A stretch of 64,000 nt of DNA from Meconema thalassinum. Lineage: Eukaryota; Arthropoda; Insecta; Orthoptera; Tettigoniidae. The stretch's first letter is position 1. Every line of letters starts with the position of its first letter. This document shows, piece after piece, positions 54,409 through 64,000 of the stretch. The position numbers and the translations under genes were made by a program. The DNA lies in contig OX336396.1 of the NCBI GenBank assembly GCA_946902985.2, positions 230,843,297 to 230,907,296 on the forward strand, read 5' to 3'. The notes under the pieces were generated by a model. That model did not search any database, was not told the origin of the DNA, and saw only the letters and a program-made list of their open reading frames with translations.

Positions 54409-56182
54409 CCCAATCCACAAGGGAATATTCCAAGGAGACTCCTTGAGCCCATTATGGTTCGGTCTTGCGTTGAACCCACTGTCAAACCAACTTAATTCAA
54501 CAAAATATGGCTTCATTATCAAGAAGAACTCCAGGGAGCTTGCAAAGCTCAACCATCTCCTGTATATGGATGACCTAAAGCTATATGCTGCCACCAGAGC
54601 ACAGCTAGAGTTTCTGTTGAAGATAGTGGAAACCTTTTCACAGTATGTGAAAATGGAATTCGGACTGGAGAAATGTAAGACGCTGAACGTTATGAAAGGC
54701 AAGCTGCAGGCAGGTGTATATGAAACAGCTCAGGGCCAGCAGATTGCAACGATGCTCACTAGCGAGACCTACAAGTATCTGGGAATGAAGCAAGCCAGAC
54801 ACATAGAACACTCAGTAGTGAAACAAGATCTGACGAAGGAATTTGTCAGAAGAATTAAACTTGTTTCTAACACCCGCCTCAACAGTAAAAACTTGGTTAA
54901 GGCAATCAACGCTTATGCTATCCCTATCCTTAGTTACTCGTTTGGGGTCATCAAGTGGAGTCAAACTGACATTGCAAGTTTAGAACAGAAAATTTGAACA
55001 TCACTGACCAAATCACGAAAACACCATCCCAGGACATCTGTGGAACGAGTCATGTTACCGAGACATATGGGTGGGAGAGGAATTGTTGATATAAATAACC
55101 AATTAGCTCGACAGATCTATGAGCTAAGAAAATACTTCTGTTCTGTATCGAACCATTCGATGCTGCACAAGGCTGTCACATAAGCAGATGATTCAACTCC
55201 ACTACTCTTAAGTCAGCAAGAGACTCAAATTCAGGTGCGCAGTGTTTTGGATAGATGCAATGCCTGGTTGTCGAAGCCACTACACGGAAGACATCCCAAT
55301 GAAGTCATCCAAACTCACGACGACATGCTAGCGTCGAACGTTTGGTTGATTTCTGGGCAGATGTTTCCTGAAACAGAAGGCTTTATGATGGCTATTCAGG
55401 ACCAGGTTGTCCCCACGAGAACCTACCTAAAGTTCATAATCAAGGATGCATCTGTGCAAGATGACCATTGCAGATACGGTTGCCCAACATCTGAGACTGT
55501 TCAGCATATTATATCAGGTTGTCGCCATTTTGCAGGGACAGAATATAGGAAGAGACATGATTTTGTTGCCAAGATAGTACATCAAGAATTGGCTATACAA
55601 CTTCAACTGCTGAGCCAAGAGAAAGTGCCGTACTACAAATATGCTCCTGAAAGTGTACTGGAAAATGACAGCTTTACGTTGTACTGGGATCGTACTGTAT
55701 TGACAGACCAATCAGCTGTGCACAACAGACCTGATTAAATTCTTGTTGACAAATGCATGAAGCACACCACCTTCATAGATGTGGCGATCCCAAACAGTGG
55801 CAACATGCTAACAAAGCATGTAGAAAAGCTGTCAAAATACACAGAGCTTTCAGAACTGATAAGGAAGCAATGGCACATGGCACAAGTCAGGACAGTTCCT
55901 ATTATTATATCCAGCACTGGCGTGATTCCCAACAACTTAAAGGAATCACTCACGGCGTTGAAATTAGACCCAGGCCTTTTCAAACTGCTGCAAAAAACAG
56001 TCATACTTTCTACGTGTCGCGTAGTAAGGCTGTTCTTGGGCAATAAGGCCTGAAGCAGTGCGGGAAATATGAAGCTACTACTCAATGCAGTCACCAAGAA
56101 TTTGCTCCTTGTGATATGTACGGTATCTGGGATTGTAAATGTTTTCTTTCCAGCAAATGCTGAGAATGTCTAAGTGCATGCG
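54409..56182 (+). pseudogene. R4/Dong-like LINE: RT and restriction-like endonuclease
   Basis: Polymerase part: QGIFQGDSLSPLWFGLALNP, HLLYMDDLKLYAATRAQLEF (catalytic YMDD near 54570) and SETYKYLGMKQ. A C-terminal Cys-His motif CRYGCPTSETVQHIISGC (near 55475) and the endonuclease signature NRPD followed by DKCMKHTTFIDVAIPN place it among non-LTR elements with a restriction-like endonuclease, R4/Dong style. Stops lie at 54995-54997, about 55181 and 55736, so it is dead. 5' truncated at the (AAT)n tract. The 3' end at about 56182 is again followed by (AAT)n, so TAA repeats lie on both sides, matching the TAA-repeat preference reported for Dong. Confidence 0.78.
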
Positions 56183-56206
56183 CAAAATAAATAATAATAA
56201 TAAAAA

Positions 56207-56640
56207 TCATCATCATCATCTTCATTTCCCCTTTTCCAGCTGACACTGGGTGGCGGCAAATATGGTTCCTCTCCACATTGTCCTGTCGTTCCACCATCCC
56301 TCTTCCGGCACGGTGTTCCAATCCAGGTTCCGTTTTCTAATGCTATTCTTCACCGAGTCCATCCAACGCATTCTTGGTCTTCCTCGTCCTCTCTTCCCTG
56401 TCATCCGTCGTTCCAGTGCTCGTCTTGGTAGCCTTACTTCATTCATGCGTTTGACATGTCCAAACCATCTCAATCTGTTTTGCTCCATTTTGTCATTTAG
56501 TTTCTGTACTCCCAGTTCTTTCCATATATCTCCATTTCTCACTCTGTCTCTCTTCGTTTTCTGGACCATACTTCTCAGGAATCTCATCTCAGCTGCCTGT
56601 ACTCTGCTCTCATCCCTCTTAGTATTTGTCCAAGTTTCTG
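56207..56640 (-). pseudogene. LINE ORF2 C-terminal fragment, reverse
   Basis: Minus strand reads AAETWTNTKRDESRVQAAEM, RFLRSMVQKTKRDRVRN, KELGVQKLNDKMEQNRLRWF, GHVKRMNEVRLPRRAL and GKRGRGRPRMRWMD, ending in a (GAT)n tail at about 56207-56220. It is the same family as 57530-58470 in opposite orientation, about 85-95% alike by eye. On its 5' side an (AAT)n tract (56643-56728) replaces the rest of the element. Confidence 0.78.
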
Positions 56641-56642
56641 CT

Positions 56643-56644
56643 GC

Positions 56645-56728
<84 letters not shown>
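56643..56728. repeat. (AAT)n microsatellite
   Basis: About 28 AAT units. Long apparent poly-Asn or poly-Tyr frames here are artefacts of the repeat. Confidence 0.95.
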
Positions 56729-56749
56729 CATGATGTACTTGTCTGTTTT

Positions 56750-57075
56750 TTTTTAGCGTATGGCTTTTAGTGCCAGGAGTTTCCGAGGACATGTTCGGCT
56801 CGCCAGTTTTGTAGCTGCTTCGAGACGGACACCCAATGGGTGAGCTACAAGTACCGTTGGGGTGGAAAGTTGGAATGTAAGGACGAGGAGTTGGAAGGTA
56901 GCGGCTGTGGCCTATAGTTAGGGACCAACCCCGGCATTTGCCTGGAAGGAAGATGGGAAACCACACAAGACCATATTCAAGGTTGCCGGCGGGGGGATTC
57001 GAACCACCTCGCCTCCCGGATGTGAGCGACTGCCAGCAGCCACGCCGTAACGACCTCGGTTAACTCACCCGGTAC
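56750..57075 (-). mobile_element. tRNA-headed SINE, reverse
   Basis: Minus-strand head ACCGGGTGAGTTAACCGAGG, B-box GGTTCGAATCCCC near 56996-57008, then GGTCTTGTGTGGTTTCCCAT, GCCGGGGTTGGTCCCTAAC and AGGCCACAGCCGCTACCTTC. This arrangement is one I recall as a SINE of large insect genomes. The tail is near 56750. Confidence 0.72.
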
Positions 57076-57525
57076 TTGTCTGATGAAGACGTGGCACAGA
57101 GTTTTACGGGAAATGTCCAGAATTAAGCAAATCTCATATGGTCTACACAAAATTAACCTGAAAGATTTATGTCTACTATTCTGGGACATGAAGGCATTAA
57201 TCAAAATGTAATTAAGTTGTTTCGTAATACCTCTTTAACATCTAAATGTATGCTATTCCTCTCATGCAATACCTTATAGTGCTCTCATTTCCTGCTGTCG
57301 CTTGGCCAACTACTGCTTCCTGTCCTACAAGCTTTTGATAAATGTTCTCATCACTTCGCGCACACAACTCCAAACACAGGTCTACTAGTTTAATTGTAAA
57401 CCTATTAAGACACTGTCTCTGTGCTACAATTAATTTTGGAGAACAATGTCACCCATTCTAGGCAAATTTCCTGATGACTTGGCCATGTAGAAACACCGGA
57501 TCCCATGAGGACTCCAAAGTGAAGC
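57076..57525. other. Unassigned DNA
   Basis: No recognised feature. Confidence 0.3.
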
Positions 57526-57529
57526 AACA

Positions 57530-58470
57530 TTTGGTGTGGTCAGAATTTGTATGGATGACTGGTTGTTGTCACCCTTATTGTTCTTAATGGTGATGGATGA
57601 CATCATGAAGGCAGCAATGAAAGACTATAGTAGGGCAAAGATGAAGGTAATGTTGTTTGCAGACGATGTTGTGATCAGGGGCGAGGATGAGATGGAGGTA
57701 CAAGAACAGTTAGACGTAATAAATGAAAAGATTGAGCAATGGGGATTGAAGATAAAAGTGGAGAAGAGTAAAACAGTGGTGATGAGTTGAGATAAGAAAG
57801 AAGGAAAAGGAGTAATCAAAGTCGGAGATAAGGAATTGGAAGTGGTGAAACACTTCAAATACTTGGGAAGTGAACTGACAAGATGGAAGACTAGATTTGG
57901 AAATTAGCAGAAGAATACAACTCGGGAGTGCTTTCTACCAACAGGTACGGGGACTAGTATGGAACGAGGATATACCAATTAAGACTAAAGAAGTTATGTA
58001 CAAAGGATATTATGTTCCTATAATGACATATGCAGCAGAAACTTGGACAATGACTAAGAGGGATGAGAGCAGAATACAGGCAGCTGAGATGAGATTCCTG
58101 AGAAGTATGGTCCAGAAAACGAGGAGAGACAGAGTGAGAAATGAAGATATACGGAAAGAACTGGGAGTACAGAAACTAAATGACAAACTGGAGCAAAACA
58201 GATTGAGATGGTTTCGACATGTCAAACGGATGAATGAAGTAAGGCTACCAAGACGAGCACTGGAACGACGGATGACAGGGAAGAGAGGACGAGGAAGACC
58301 AAGAATGCGTTGGATGGACCCGGTGAAGTATAGAATTAGTAAACGGAACCTGGATTGAAACACCGTGTCGGAAGAGGAATGGTGGAACGACAGAACAAAG
58401 TGGAGAGGAACCATACTTGCCCCCTCCCAGTGTTAGCTGGAAAAGGGGAAAATGAAGATGATGATGATGA
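57530..58470 (+). pseudogene. LINE reverse transcriptase C-terminal half
   Basis: RT core LLSPLLFLMVMDDIMKAAMK, FADDVVIRGEDEMEVQEQLD (catalytic FADD near 57656) and EKIEQWGLKIKVEKSKTVVM, a stop, FKYLGSELT after a frame change, then YAAETWTMTKRDESRIQAAE, RFLRSMVQKT, LEQNRLRWFRHVKRMNEVRL and GRGRPRMRWMD, ending near a (GAT)n tail at 58453-58468. FADD in place of YADD is common in such LINEs. 5' truncated. Clade is uncertain (RTE-like or related). Confidence 0.78.
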
Positions 58471-58618
58471 CTGGTTCTGTATGATCAGGTGCTGTTGACC
58501 GGGGAAGGTAAGAAGCACATGTATGATAACAGTTCGGCATTTGTTACGTACTGTGCCGTACAGTAGGCTACACTAACAGAACGGTTTGAACACATTGTGT
58601 TGTACGCTTTGGTTATTA

Positions 58619-58790
58619 CCTATTACATGCCACGGTGGGTGAGTGGTTATCGTGTCGGACTACCAACCCCAAGCTTGCAGGTTCGCTCCTGGCCGTGGTA
58701 AGTGATTTTTGAAAGGCGACGAAAAGCGTGGCATGCGATAGGTTGGAGAAAGAATGAATCATAGGGCAGGTCTCTAAAATGACTGCTCTT
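58619..58790 (+). mobile_element. tRNA-headed SINE
   Basis: Head CACGGTGGGTGAGTGGTTATC with an A-box form, B-box-like GCAGGTTCGCTCCTGG near 58677-58692, then GAAAGGCGACGAAAAGCG and a TCTCTAAAATGACTGCTC block. It ends next to the reverse R4/Dong-like fragment. Confidence 0.65.
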
Positions 58791-58803
58791 TGCAAACTGA
58801 TGT

Positions 58804-59200
58804 TTAGATTATGGTAGAGCCTAGCTCGTTGATTTCAGCGATTACTATCAGTGATGTCAATATAATCCCAGTGGAAGAGATTGTGGTAGGCAATACAGTA
58901 AGCAATTCCTGTCTCCACATCTGTCGGATCTCTTCAGCCAGAGGCATGTATTTGGTCACTTTCTCAGCATAAATGTGTTGGATATTATGCGAGTTAGGGA
59001 CTGAGATGTCTATTAGAAGGATTATTTTCTGCACTTTATGAATAAGAATAATGTCTGACCTGTGACCACTGATCTGTCCCAGAGTAGCTTGTGAGTATTG
59101 TTCTCCAGAACAGCATCAGGAATATATTGATAGTAAGGCTTCTTTGCTAGATTCAGGTGGATTAATTTGGCTACTTGGTCACGCCTCTTCAAGAATATTT
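58804..59200 (-). pseudogene. R4/Dong-like LINE endonuclease fragment, reverse
   Basis: Minus strand gives RDQVAKLIHLNLAKKPYYQY, IPDAVLENNTHKLLWDRSVV, then RSDIILIHKVQKIILLIDIS and VPNSHNIQHIYAEKVTKYMP. Each part aligns with the C-terminal endonuclease of the copy at 54409-56182 (ESVLENDSFTLYWDRTVLT, IDVAIPNSGNM, EKLSKYTELSE). The RPD of the active motif appears as RSD. A frameshift lies near 59040. Confidence 0.7.
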
Positions 59201-59239
59201 AGTACATGAAATTATTGGATAGCCCCCCTTGATAGTATT

Positions 59240-59254
59240 ATTACTGTTATTCAT

Positions 59255-59293
<39 letters not shown>

Positions 59294-59294
59294 C
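59240..59294. repeat. (TTTC)n microsatellite
   Basis: About 13 units of TTTC/TTCT, ending in TCTG. Confidence 0.95.
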
Positions 59295-59907
59295 TGTTTT
59301 GGCCTGCTGAGGACCACGAACCAATTTCAATGTTTAGTCTTTTGTTGTTCTTACTTCTTCCTCCAGTGCTCCTTCATCTTTTCGCTGTGTGTCTTCTTTC
59401 TCTCTTCCGACCATTTTGAGTCTGTTTTCTTATATTGCTTTCCTTGGAGTCCTTCATTCCCAACACTTTTTTTGGTTGTTGTTGTTGTTGAAAATTTATC
59501 TCTCTACTGCATCTTCTTCTCGTATATTGCTTTTTCTAAATCTTTATTTACTTCTTGAACCAGGCTGTTGTCGATTTCTTTTTCCTAAGATATTTAAAAA
59601 TCTGTCTGGTTAACCTGCTATCATTCATTCTATATAAATGTATTATTACTATTATTATTATTATTATTATCATCATTATCTTCAAGATAGCCAAAACAGG
59701 TTCTTTAAATATTTCACTGGTATCCCTTATTTTAATATTAAAGAGTTGTTTCAAATTACTGTACTGAATCTCTACTACCATGATGCAAGATTCAGGCATA
59801 AGGTCTCTCACAACATATAAACAAGAGCCATAAATAAGTACTAAATATGTAAAACTTTTATGTATAAATAGCTATGGTTTCAAGAGTCTAATAGTACATT
59901 ATGCAAC
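59295..59907. other. Unassigned T-rich DNA with (TTA)n at 59640
   Basis: T-rich, low-complexity sequence with (TTG)n near 59473 and (TTA)n at about 59640-59670. No supported coding sequence. Confidence 0.35.
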
Positions 59908-60010
59908 GAGCCTATAATGGCAATAATTAAGACACGAGTATGTCTATAAAACGAGCGTAAGCTAGTTTTATAATTTCCATACGAGTGTCTTAATTACCAT
60001 TATAGGCGAG
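59908..60010. repeat. ~100-bp imperfect palindrome
   Basis: Left arm CCTATAATGGCAATAATTAA (from 59911) through CACGAGTATG and ACGAGCGTAAGC, right arm AGTTTTATAATTTCC, CATACGAGTGTC and TTAATTACCATTATAGG (to 60006). The arms pair over about 45 bases with small gaps and almost no loop. It could be a tiny foldback MITE. Adjacent to the (TTA)n tail of the next LINE. Confidence 0.75.
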
Positions 60011-60042
60011 TAGCATACGACTGTTTATATTCGACGATAATT

Positions 60043-60047
60043 ATAAC

Positions 60048-60089
<42 letters not shown>

Positions 60090-61075
60090 GCCTTTATTGG
60101 TGGCGCAGTTAGGGCTCTTAGCCCTCTCTTACACTTAACCACATTAATACAATACAATAAACATATTATGGCGACAAAATTAAACAATAATAATTGACAT
60201 TGATAATGACTTTCACACTCTCATTCACTCATCCAGTCACACTTGTTGTCGGTCAGCAGTGTTCAGCAGGCAGCCCCAGCAGGTGGTCTTGAATCTAGAT
60301 AGTGACGTGATACCCCTGACACTGGCTGGAAGGGTATTCCACAGCCTAGACCCCACCACATGAAAAGAGTTGTTGTATATAGAGGAGCGATGGATAGGAA
60401 TGGAGAGGGAAGAACCAGAGCGTGTATTATTACCATGGAAAGAAGACAAGTACTTGAATTTATTTGGTAAGTATAGTGGTCTGTCGGAAACTCTGGACAA
60501 GAATGTGATATGATCGACGTAGTTCAGGTTTCAGCCAGGAAAGAGCGCAATAATAGGGAGTGATATGTTTATCATAGCTCAGACCGTAGATACATCGTAT
60601 GCAAGAGTTCAGAGCTCGTTGAAGTTTCAAAGTTAATGTTTTAGTTGCGTCTACTAGAATAACGTCACAGTAGTCAAGAATAGGAAGTATTAGTGTCTGT
60701 ATGAGTAGGATTCTTACTTTAAATGGTAAAATATCTTTTTTTTTCTTTTGAGGGAGTCGAGCGTTGCGAAAATCTTCTTGCATGCACTCTGTACATGTTC
60801 AGACCAGTTAAGAGTCTGATTTATTATCACACCTACATTTTTCACTGTAGGACAGTATGGAATTTCATTGTTGTTCAGTACAATTGGGGGAATAATTTGA
60901 TCTCGGAGTGACGTCAATAGTTTTTGAGAGCCAATTATGATAACTTGTGTTTTGGATGGATTCAGAAGAAGGGAATTTTCCTGAGAATAATTTCCAAGTC
61001 GTTGAAGGTCAGCGTTGATAGTTTCAATTGTCAATGGAATGTTATTATATGTTTTAACACAAATATTCATAAATA
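60043..61075 (-). pseudogene. CR1/L2-type LINE, C-terminal part, (AAT)n tail
   Basis: Minus strand: NPSKTQVIIIGSQKLL (just after the lost YADD box), VKNVGVIINQTLNWSEHVQS, CKKIFATLDSLKRKKK, LIQTLILPILDYCDVILVDA, LQRALNSCIRCIYGLSYDKH, then SSFHGNNTRSGSSLSIPIHR, SIYNNSFHVVGSRLWNTLPA and FKTTCW. This is the post-polymerase region of Jockey-superfamily LINEs of CR1/L2 style. The 3' (AAT)n tail lies at 60043-60090. Frame changes near 60740 and 60480. 5' truncated near 61075. Confidence 0.78.
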
Positions 61076-61785
61076 TCTGTGGGATTCAGTTAATTCAGTT
61101 AGTAAACAGGGCGTTCTGGCTTTGCTGATTGAATAGAGCGCATGCTTGGGCCAAGGCACTCCGAAAGCAGAGACCATTTACTTTGCTTGCCAACACAGAA
61201 CACCTATTGTTTACAGCCTGCCGTCCAGCTCTATATCATTCACTAATATTGTCACCGAAGTCGTTTGAAAACAATGCGCTGCGTAGAAATTGGGTCTGGA
61301 GATAATAAGGTACAGTGCTATTTCTTGTCTCATATTCGCCAGTTTAATTACGCGAACATATGGACCACTTTCCATGTCGGTAATTTATATAGGCATGTTG
61401 GATTTTGAGCGCATGCTCGAAGGTATCCTTATCTAATTTGTCACACAACTGTTTCTTGACCTCTGGTTGGTGGGAGAAACTGTTTCATAATGAAAACTAG
61501 TGTTATAATGAGCCTCATTATGATACAGTTTTCTGACACATAATGTTTACATTTCGACATGGTCGAACATAAATTATATTATACCATCACTAATTAATGA
61601 ACTACCGCCTGGATTTTAGAACATGAACAGCAAACAACTAAGCTATATGTCGCATTAAAAACTATATCCTAAATAAACATCAACTCATGACATAAACTTA
61701 TTACATAACTACTATAGTGTAACTATTTGTATCTTTAATTATTTACATTAATATTTTTCCCATTATCACCTAACATGTCAATTCT
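61076..61785. other. Unassigned DNA with a small palindrome
   Basis: GAAAACTAGTGTTATAATGAG at 61492-61512 faces CTCATTATGATACAGTTTTC, a 20-bp imperfect inverted repeat with no loop. Otherwise nothing recognised. Confidence 0.35.
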
Positions 61786-63531
61786 ATCTTATATATAAAA
61801 GTGAAAGTCTGTATGTATGTATGTGGGTGGGTTGGTTCCGTATACAAATCTACACCGTTCCACCAATCTCAACCAAATTGTGCATACACATAGTTTAGGA
61901 CCCAGAAGGAACCGCTGGCTACATGAATTTTCGATAGTCTTTCTCATTCTTCTGATTTCGGCCCTTTTTCACTCAAAAACAGGCTAATCAAATCATAAAA
62001 TATACTCATGAATGAATGGCAAGGCAGATAGTTTCCATGGCAACATAGCTCAAGTCCAGACACGGCTGACTTGATGCCAATTGCGCTCTGCACTACCGGT
62101 ATAGAAAATGAGGATCTTTACTTGAAATCCCGTTAGTTACTCAACTGCTCACACAGCACTGTCAACCGAGTTTAGCATAACAAAGACTTGACACTATCTT
62201 CTTTCTACTATATATTTGTCAAATACCACTCACTCACTCACTCACTCACTCATTCATTTATTCATCACGAAATCTCAGAAACCACCGAACGGATTGGAAT
62301 AAAATCTGGTATGCAGCTTCCTCAAGGGCCGCAAATGCCCACTAAGAGAGAAATTTTGGCTATTCAGGTTCTAAAGGGGTGTTAAGGGGGTAGACCTGCA
62401 TTTAATTGAATAGCAATATCTCCCGATTGGTTTCATGGGGGGATGTGATACTCGGCATATAAACTCATCATTAAAAATAAGAAGACATGTGTCTGAGGGT
62501 TTTTCGATGTGGTGTATATTATGAGGTGAAAGGGGTGAAAAGTGGGGATTAAAACATTCTTAACGGAGCGTGTGTCTCTTAAACGACATAAGCGAGGAGT
62601 TTGAAACACAGCGAAAAAAAAAATCAACATAAAAAAGATGTAAATATGTGTTTGACAGTTTTTTCATAAATCCAATTTAAGGGGCCCATGGGGAGAGATG
62701 AAATTCTGGGAGGGGGGGGGAACAGGAAAGAAAGTGTCTTAACTGATTGACTGACTGGCTCACTCATCAAACTCAGGGGGAAAAAGCTGCTTAAAAGTAA
62801 GTAAATAGATGTTCGACAGTTTTTTTTTCATAAATCAAATTTAAGGGATTCATGAGGAGAGGTGAAATTCTGAAAAAAGAAAATTGAAAGAAAATGTCCA
62901 GACTCACTCACTTACTCACTCACTCATCATCGCCTAGCCAAAATTATTGAAGTTAGAAACATGACAGTTTGGGGATATGTTCATTGTATGTCAAAACCGT
63001 CTACTAAGGGAGGATTTTCGGATATTCAGTTTCTAAAGGGGTCTTAAGGGGGTTAAACCTGCATTTCATTGAATAACAATATCTCCCGATTGGTTTCATT
63101 GGGGGATGTGATACACGGCATATAAACTTATCATTAAAAAGTAACAAGACACGTATCTGAGGGTTTTTCGATGTGTTTATGAAGTTAAAGGGGTGAAAAG
63201 TGGGGATTGAAAGATTCCTAACGGAGCGTGTATCTCTTAAACGACAAAGGCGAGGAGTTTGAAACTCAGCGGAAAAAAATCAGCATAAAAATACGTAAAT
63301 ATGTGTTTGACCGCTTTTCCATAAACCCAATTAAAGGGGCCCATGGGGAGGGGTGAAATTCGGGGGGGGGGGGGGACAGGAAAGAAAGTGTCCTAACTGA
63401 TTGACTGACTGACTCACTCATCAAACTCAGGGGAAAAAAACTGCTTTAAAGTAAGTAAATAGCTTTTCGACAGTTTGTTTTTCAATCAAATTGAAGGGGT
63501 TCATCGGGAGGGGTGAAATTCTGAAGAAAAA
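61786..63531 (+). repeat. Tandem-repeat element, 663-bp units, cut by a HINE
   Basis: The start TATATATAAAAGTGAAAGTC with TATGTATGT resembles the 5' end of other non-coding repeats with a microsatellite leader. TCTCCCGATTGGTTTCAT recurs at 62419 and 63082, a 663-bp period, with matching blocks such as GAGGGTTTTTCGATGTG and ACGGAGCGTGT. (CTCA)n tracts lie near 62225, 62905 and 63415, and G-runs near 62709 and 63363. It stops where the HINE begins at 63532. Confidence 0.7.
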
Positions 63532-64000
63532 ACAAGATGTTCAGTAAAGAACATATAGCCTACTTTCTCCTAAATGCATGGGTATTGTTATAACTCTTTG
63601 TCCTTTTCAAGGAGTATGATTGAATGTTGGTTGTAGTAGCTTGTTGAAATACAACGTGCTATAGGGATATTAAACATGAATATGAGGTGCCCTTTGCTAG
63701 TGCTACCTCTGTACCAAATTTCGTTCAATTCGGTTTCACCGTGTTTGAATTGATAGGGGGAATTGATTTGCACACATACTTGGCCACCATCTGCAAACTA
63801 TTGGGCTGATGTTCTTGCAGTTTGGTCTGAATATGTTTCCCACATAAAGATATGGTGTTGCAAAATTTGGTAGAGACTAGATTATTAGGTTGGTCGTAAT
63901 TACATTTTTTCTTTTAACATTTGGGTGGCCGCGATTACGTTTCCGTCAAGATAGCGGTGATATAAAACAAGACACTGAGGTGCCCTTTGCTAGTGCTACC
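63532..64000 (-). mobile_element. HINE-like element, family A, reverse, runs off window
   Basis: Begins ACAAG, then a perfect hairpin ATGTTC/GAACAT, TAGCCTACTTTC and TCCTAAATGCATG, followed by GAGGTGCCCTTTGCTAGTG and GGTTTCACCGTGTTTGAATT, all reverse complement of the family A 3' part. One GTCAAGATAGCGGTGAT motif is visible near 63947. Its 5' end lies outside. Confidence 0.85.

Noticed and set aside
54300..54410. Long open frames across (AAT)n giving poly-Asn, poly-Ile or poly-Leu
   Set aside because: Trinucleotide repeats keep frames open by composition; no real protein outside the flanking LINE remnants.
56222..56731. Poly-Tyr N-terminus fused to a LINE fragment as a novel gene
   Set aside because: The Tyr run is the (AAT)n tract read in reverse; only the downstream LINE C-terminus is genuine.

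Overview
This is a eukaryotic, gene-poor, AT-rich nuclear window. It is almost certainly from an arthropod, most likely an insect with a large genome. The reasons are tRNA-headed SINEs, LINEs of several clades, mariner, Tc1 and hAT elements of insect type, long (AAT)n and (TTTC)n tracts, and no intact host gene. Species is not determinable from sequence alone; the SINE and LINE tails resemble those of large polyneopteran genomes, but that is recollection and not a search result.

The dominant feature is a group of non-autonomous elements that I read as Helentron-associated (HINE/DINE-1-like). Each starts AGCCTA..., has a 10-12 bp subterminal inverted repeat (TAGCCTACTTTC / GAAAGTAGGCTA in family A, AGCCTATTTT / AAAATAGGCT in family B), then a TG/TCTG tract, a poly-C block and tandem monomers, and ends in a short hairpin followed by CTTGT. 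All sit between host T residues. Copies lie at 67-662 (B, reverse), 669-2067 (B-like), 5058-6861 (A), 9522-9975 (A, 5' part), 16275-16365 (A, 3' part), 18578-20414 (A), 21150-22828 (B), 33664-37487 (B, reverse) and 63532-64000 (A, reverse, runs off the window). A degenerate Helitron-type helicase lies at 28834-29441 on the minus strand.

Layout. 1-7.8 kb: two HINEs, a long-inverted-repeat MITE, and a ZMYM1-like hAT transposase pseudogene split by a HINE. 8.4-9.5 kb: Tc1-like transposase remnant. 10.3-15.1 kb: a full-length Tx1-clade LINE inside the A-box of a tRNA-like sequence. 15.8-18.6 kb: a SINE, a LINE 3' fragment, another repeat and a mariner end. 18.6-22.9 kb: two HINEs, the second splitting a mariner transposase and itself carrying a SINE. 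23-33 kb: mostly unassigned DNA with a deleted mariner, two SINEs, the helicase relic and tandem arrays. 33.7-37.5 kb: a HINE carrying a 2.6 kb DDE/DDD transposon with a 4-bp target duplication. 42.6-46.6 kb: an IS630-related transposase pseudogene broken by two insertions. 47.4-51.3 kb: a THAP-domain pseudogene split by a 3.26 kb hAT element that itself holds a SINE. 52-61 kb: fragments of at least five LINEs, including two R4/Dong-like copies, one set in (TAA)n. 61.8-64 kb: a 663-bp tandem repeat element cut by a HINE.

No gene in the window looks intact except ORF1 of the Tx1 LINE. The main value is as a fossil record of nested insertions, several of which give exact empty sites and target duplications. 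Stretches where I recognise nothing are listed as such.
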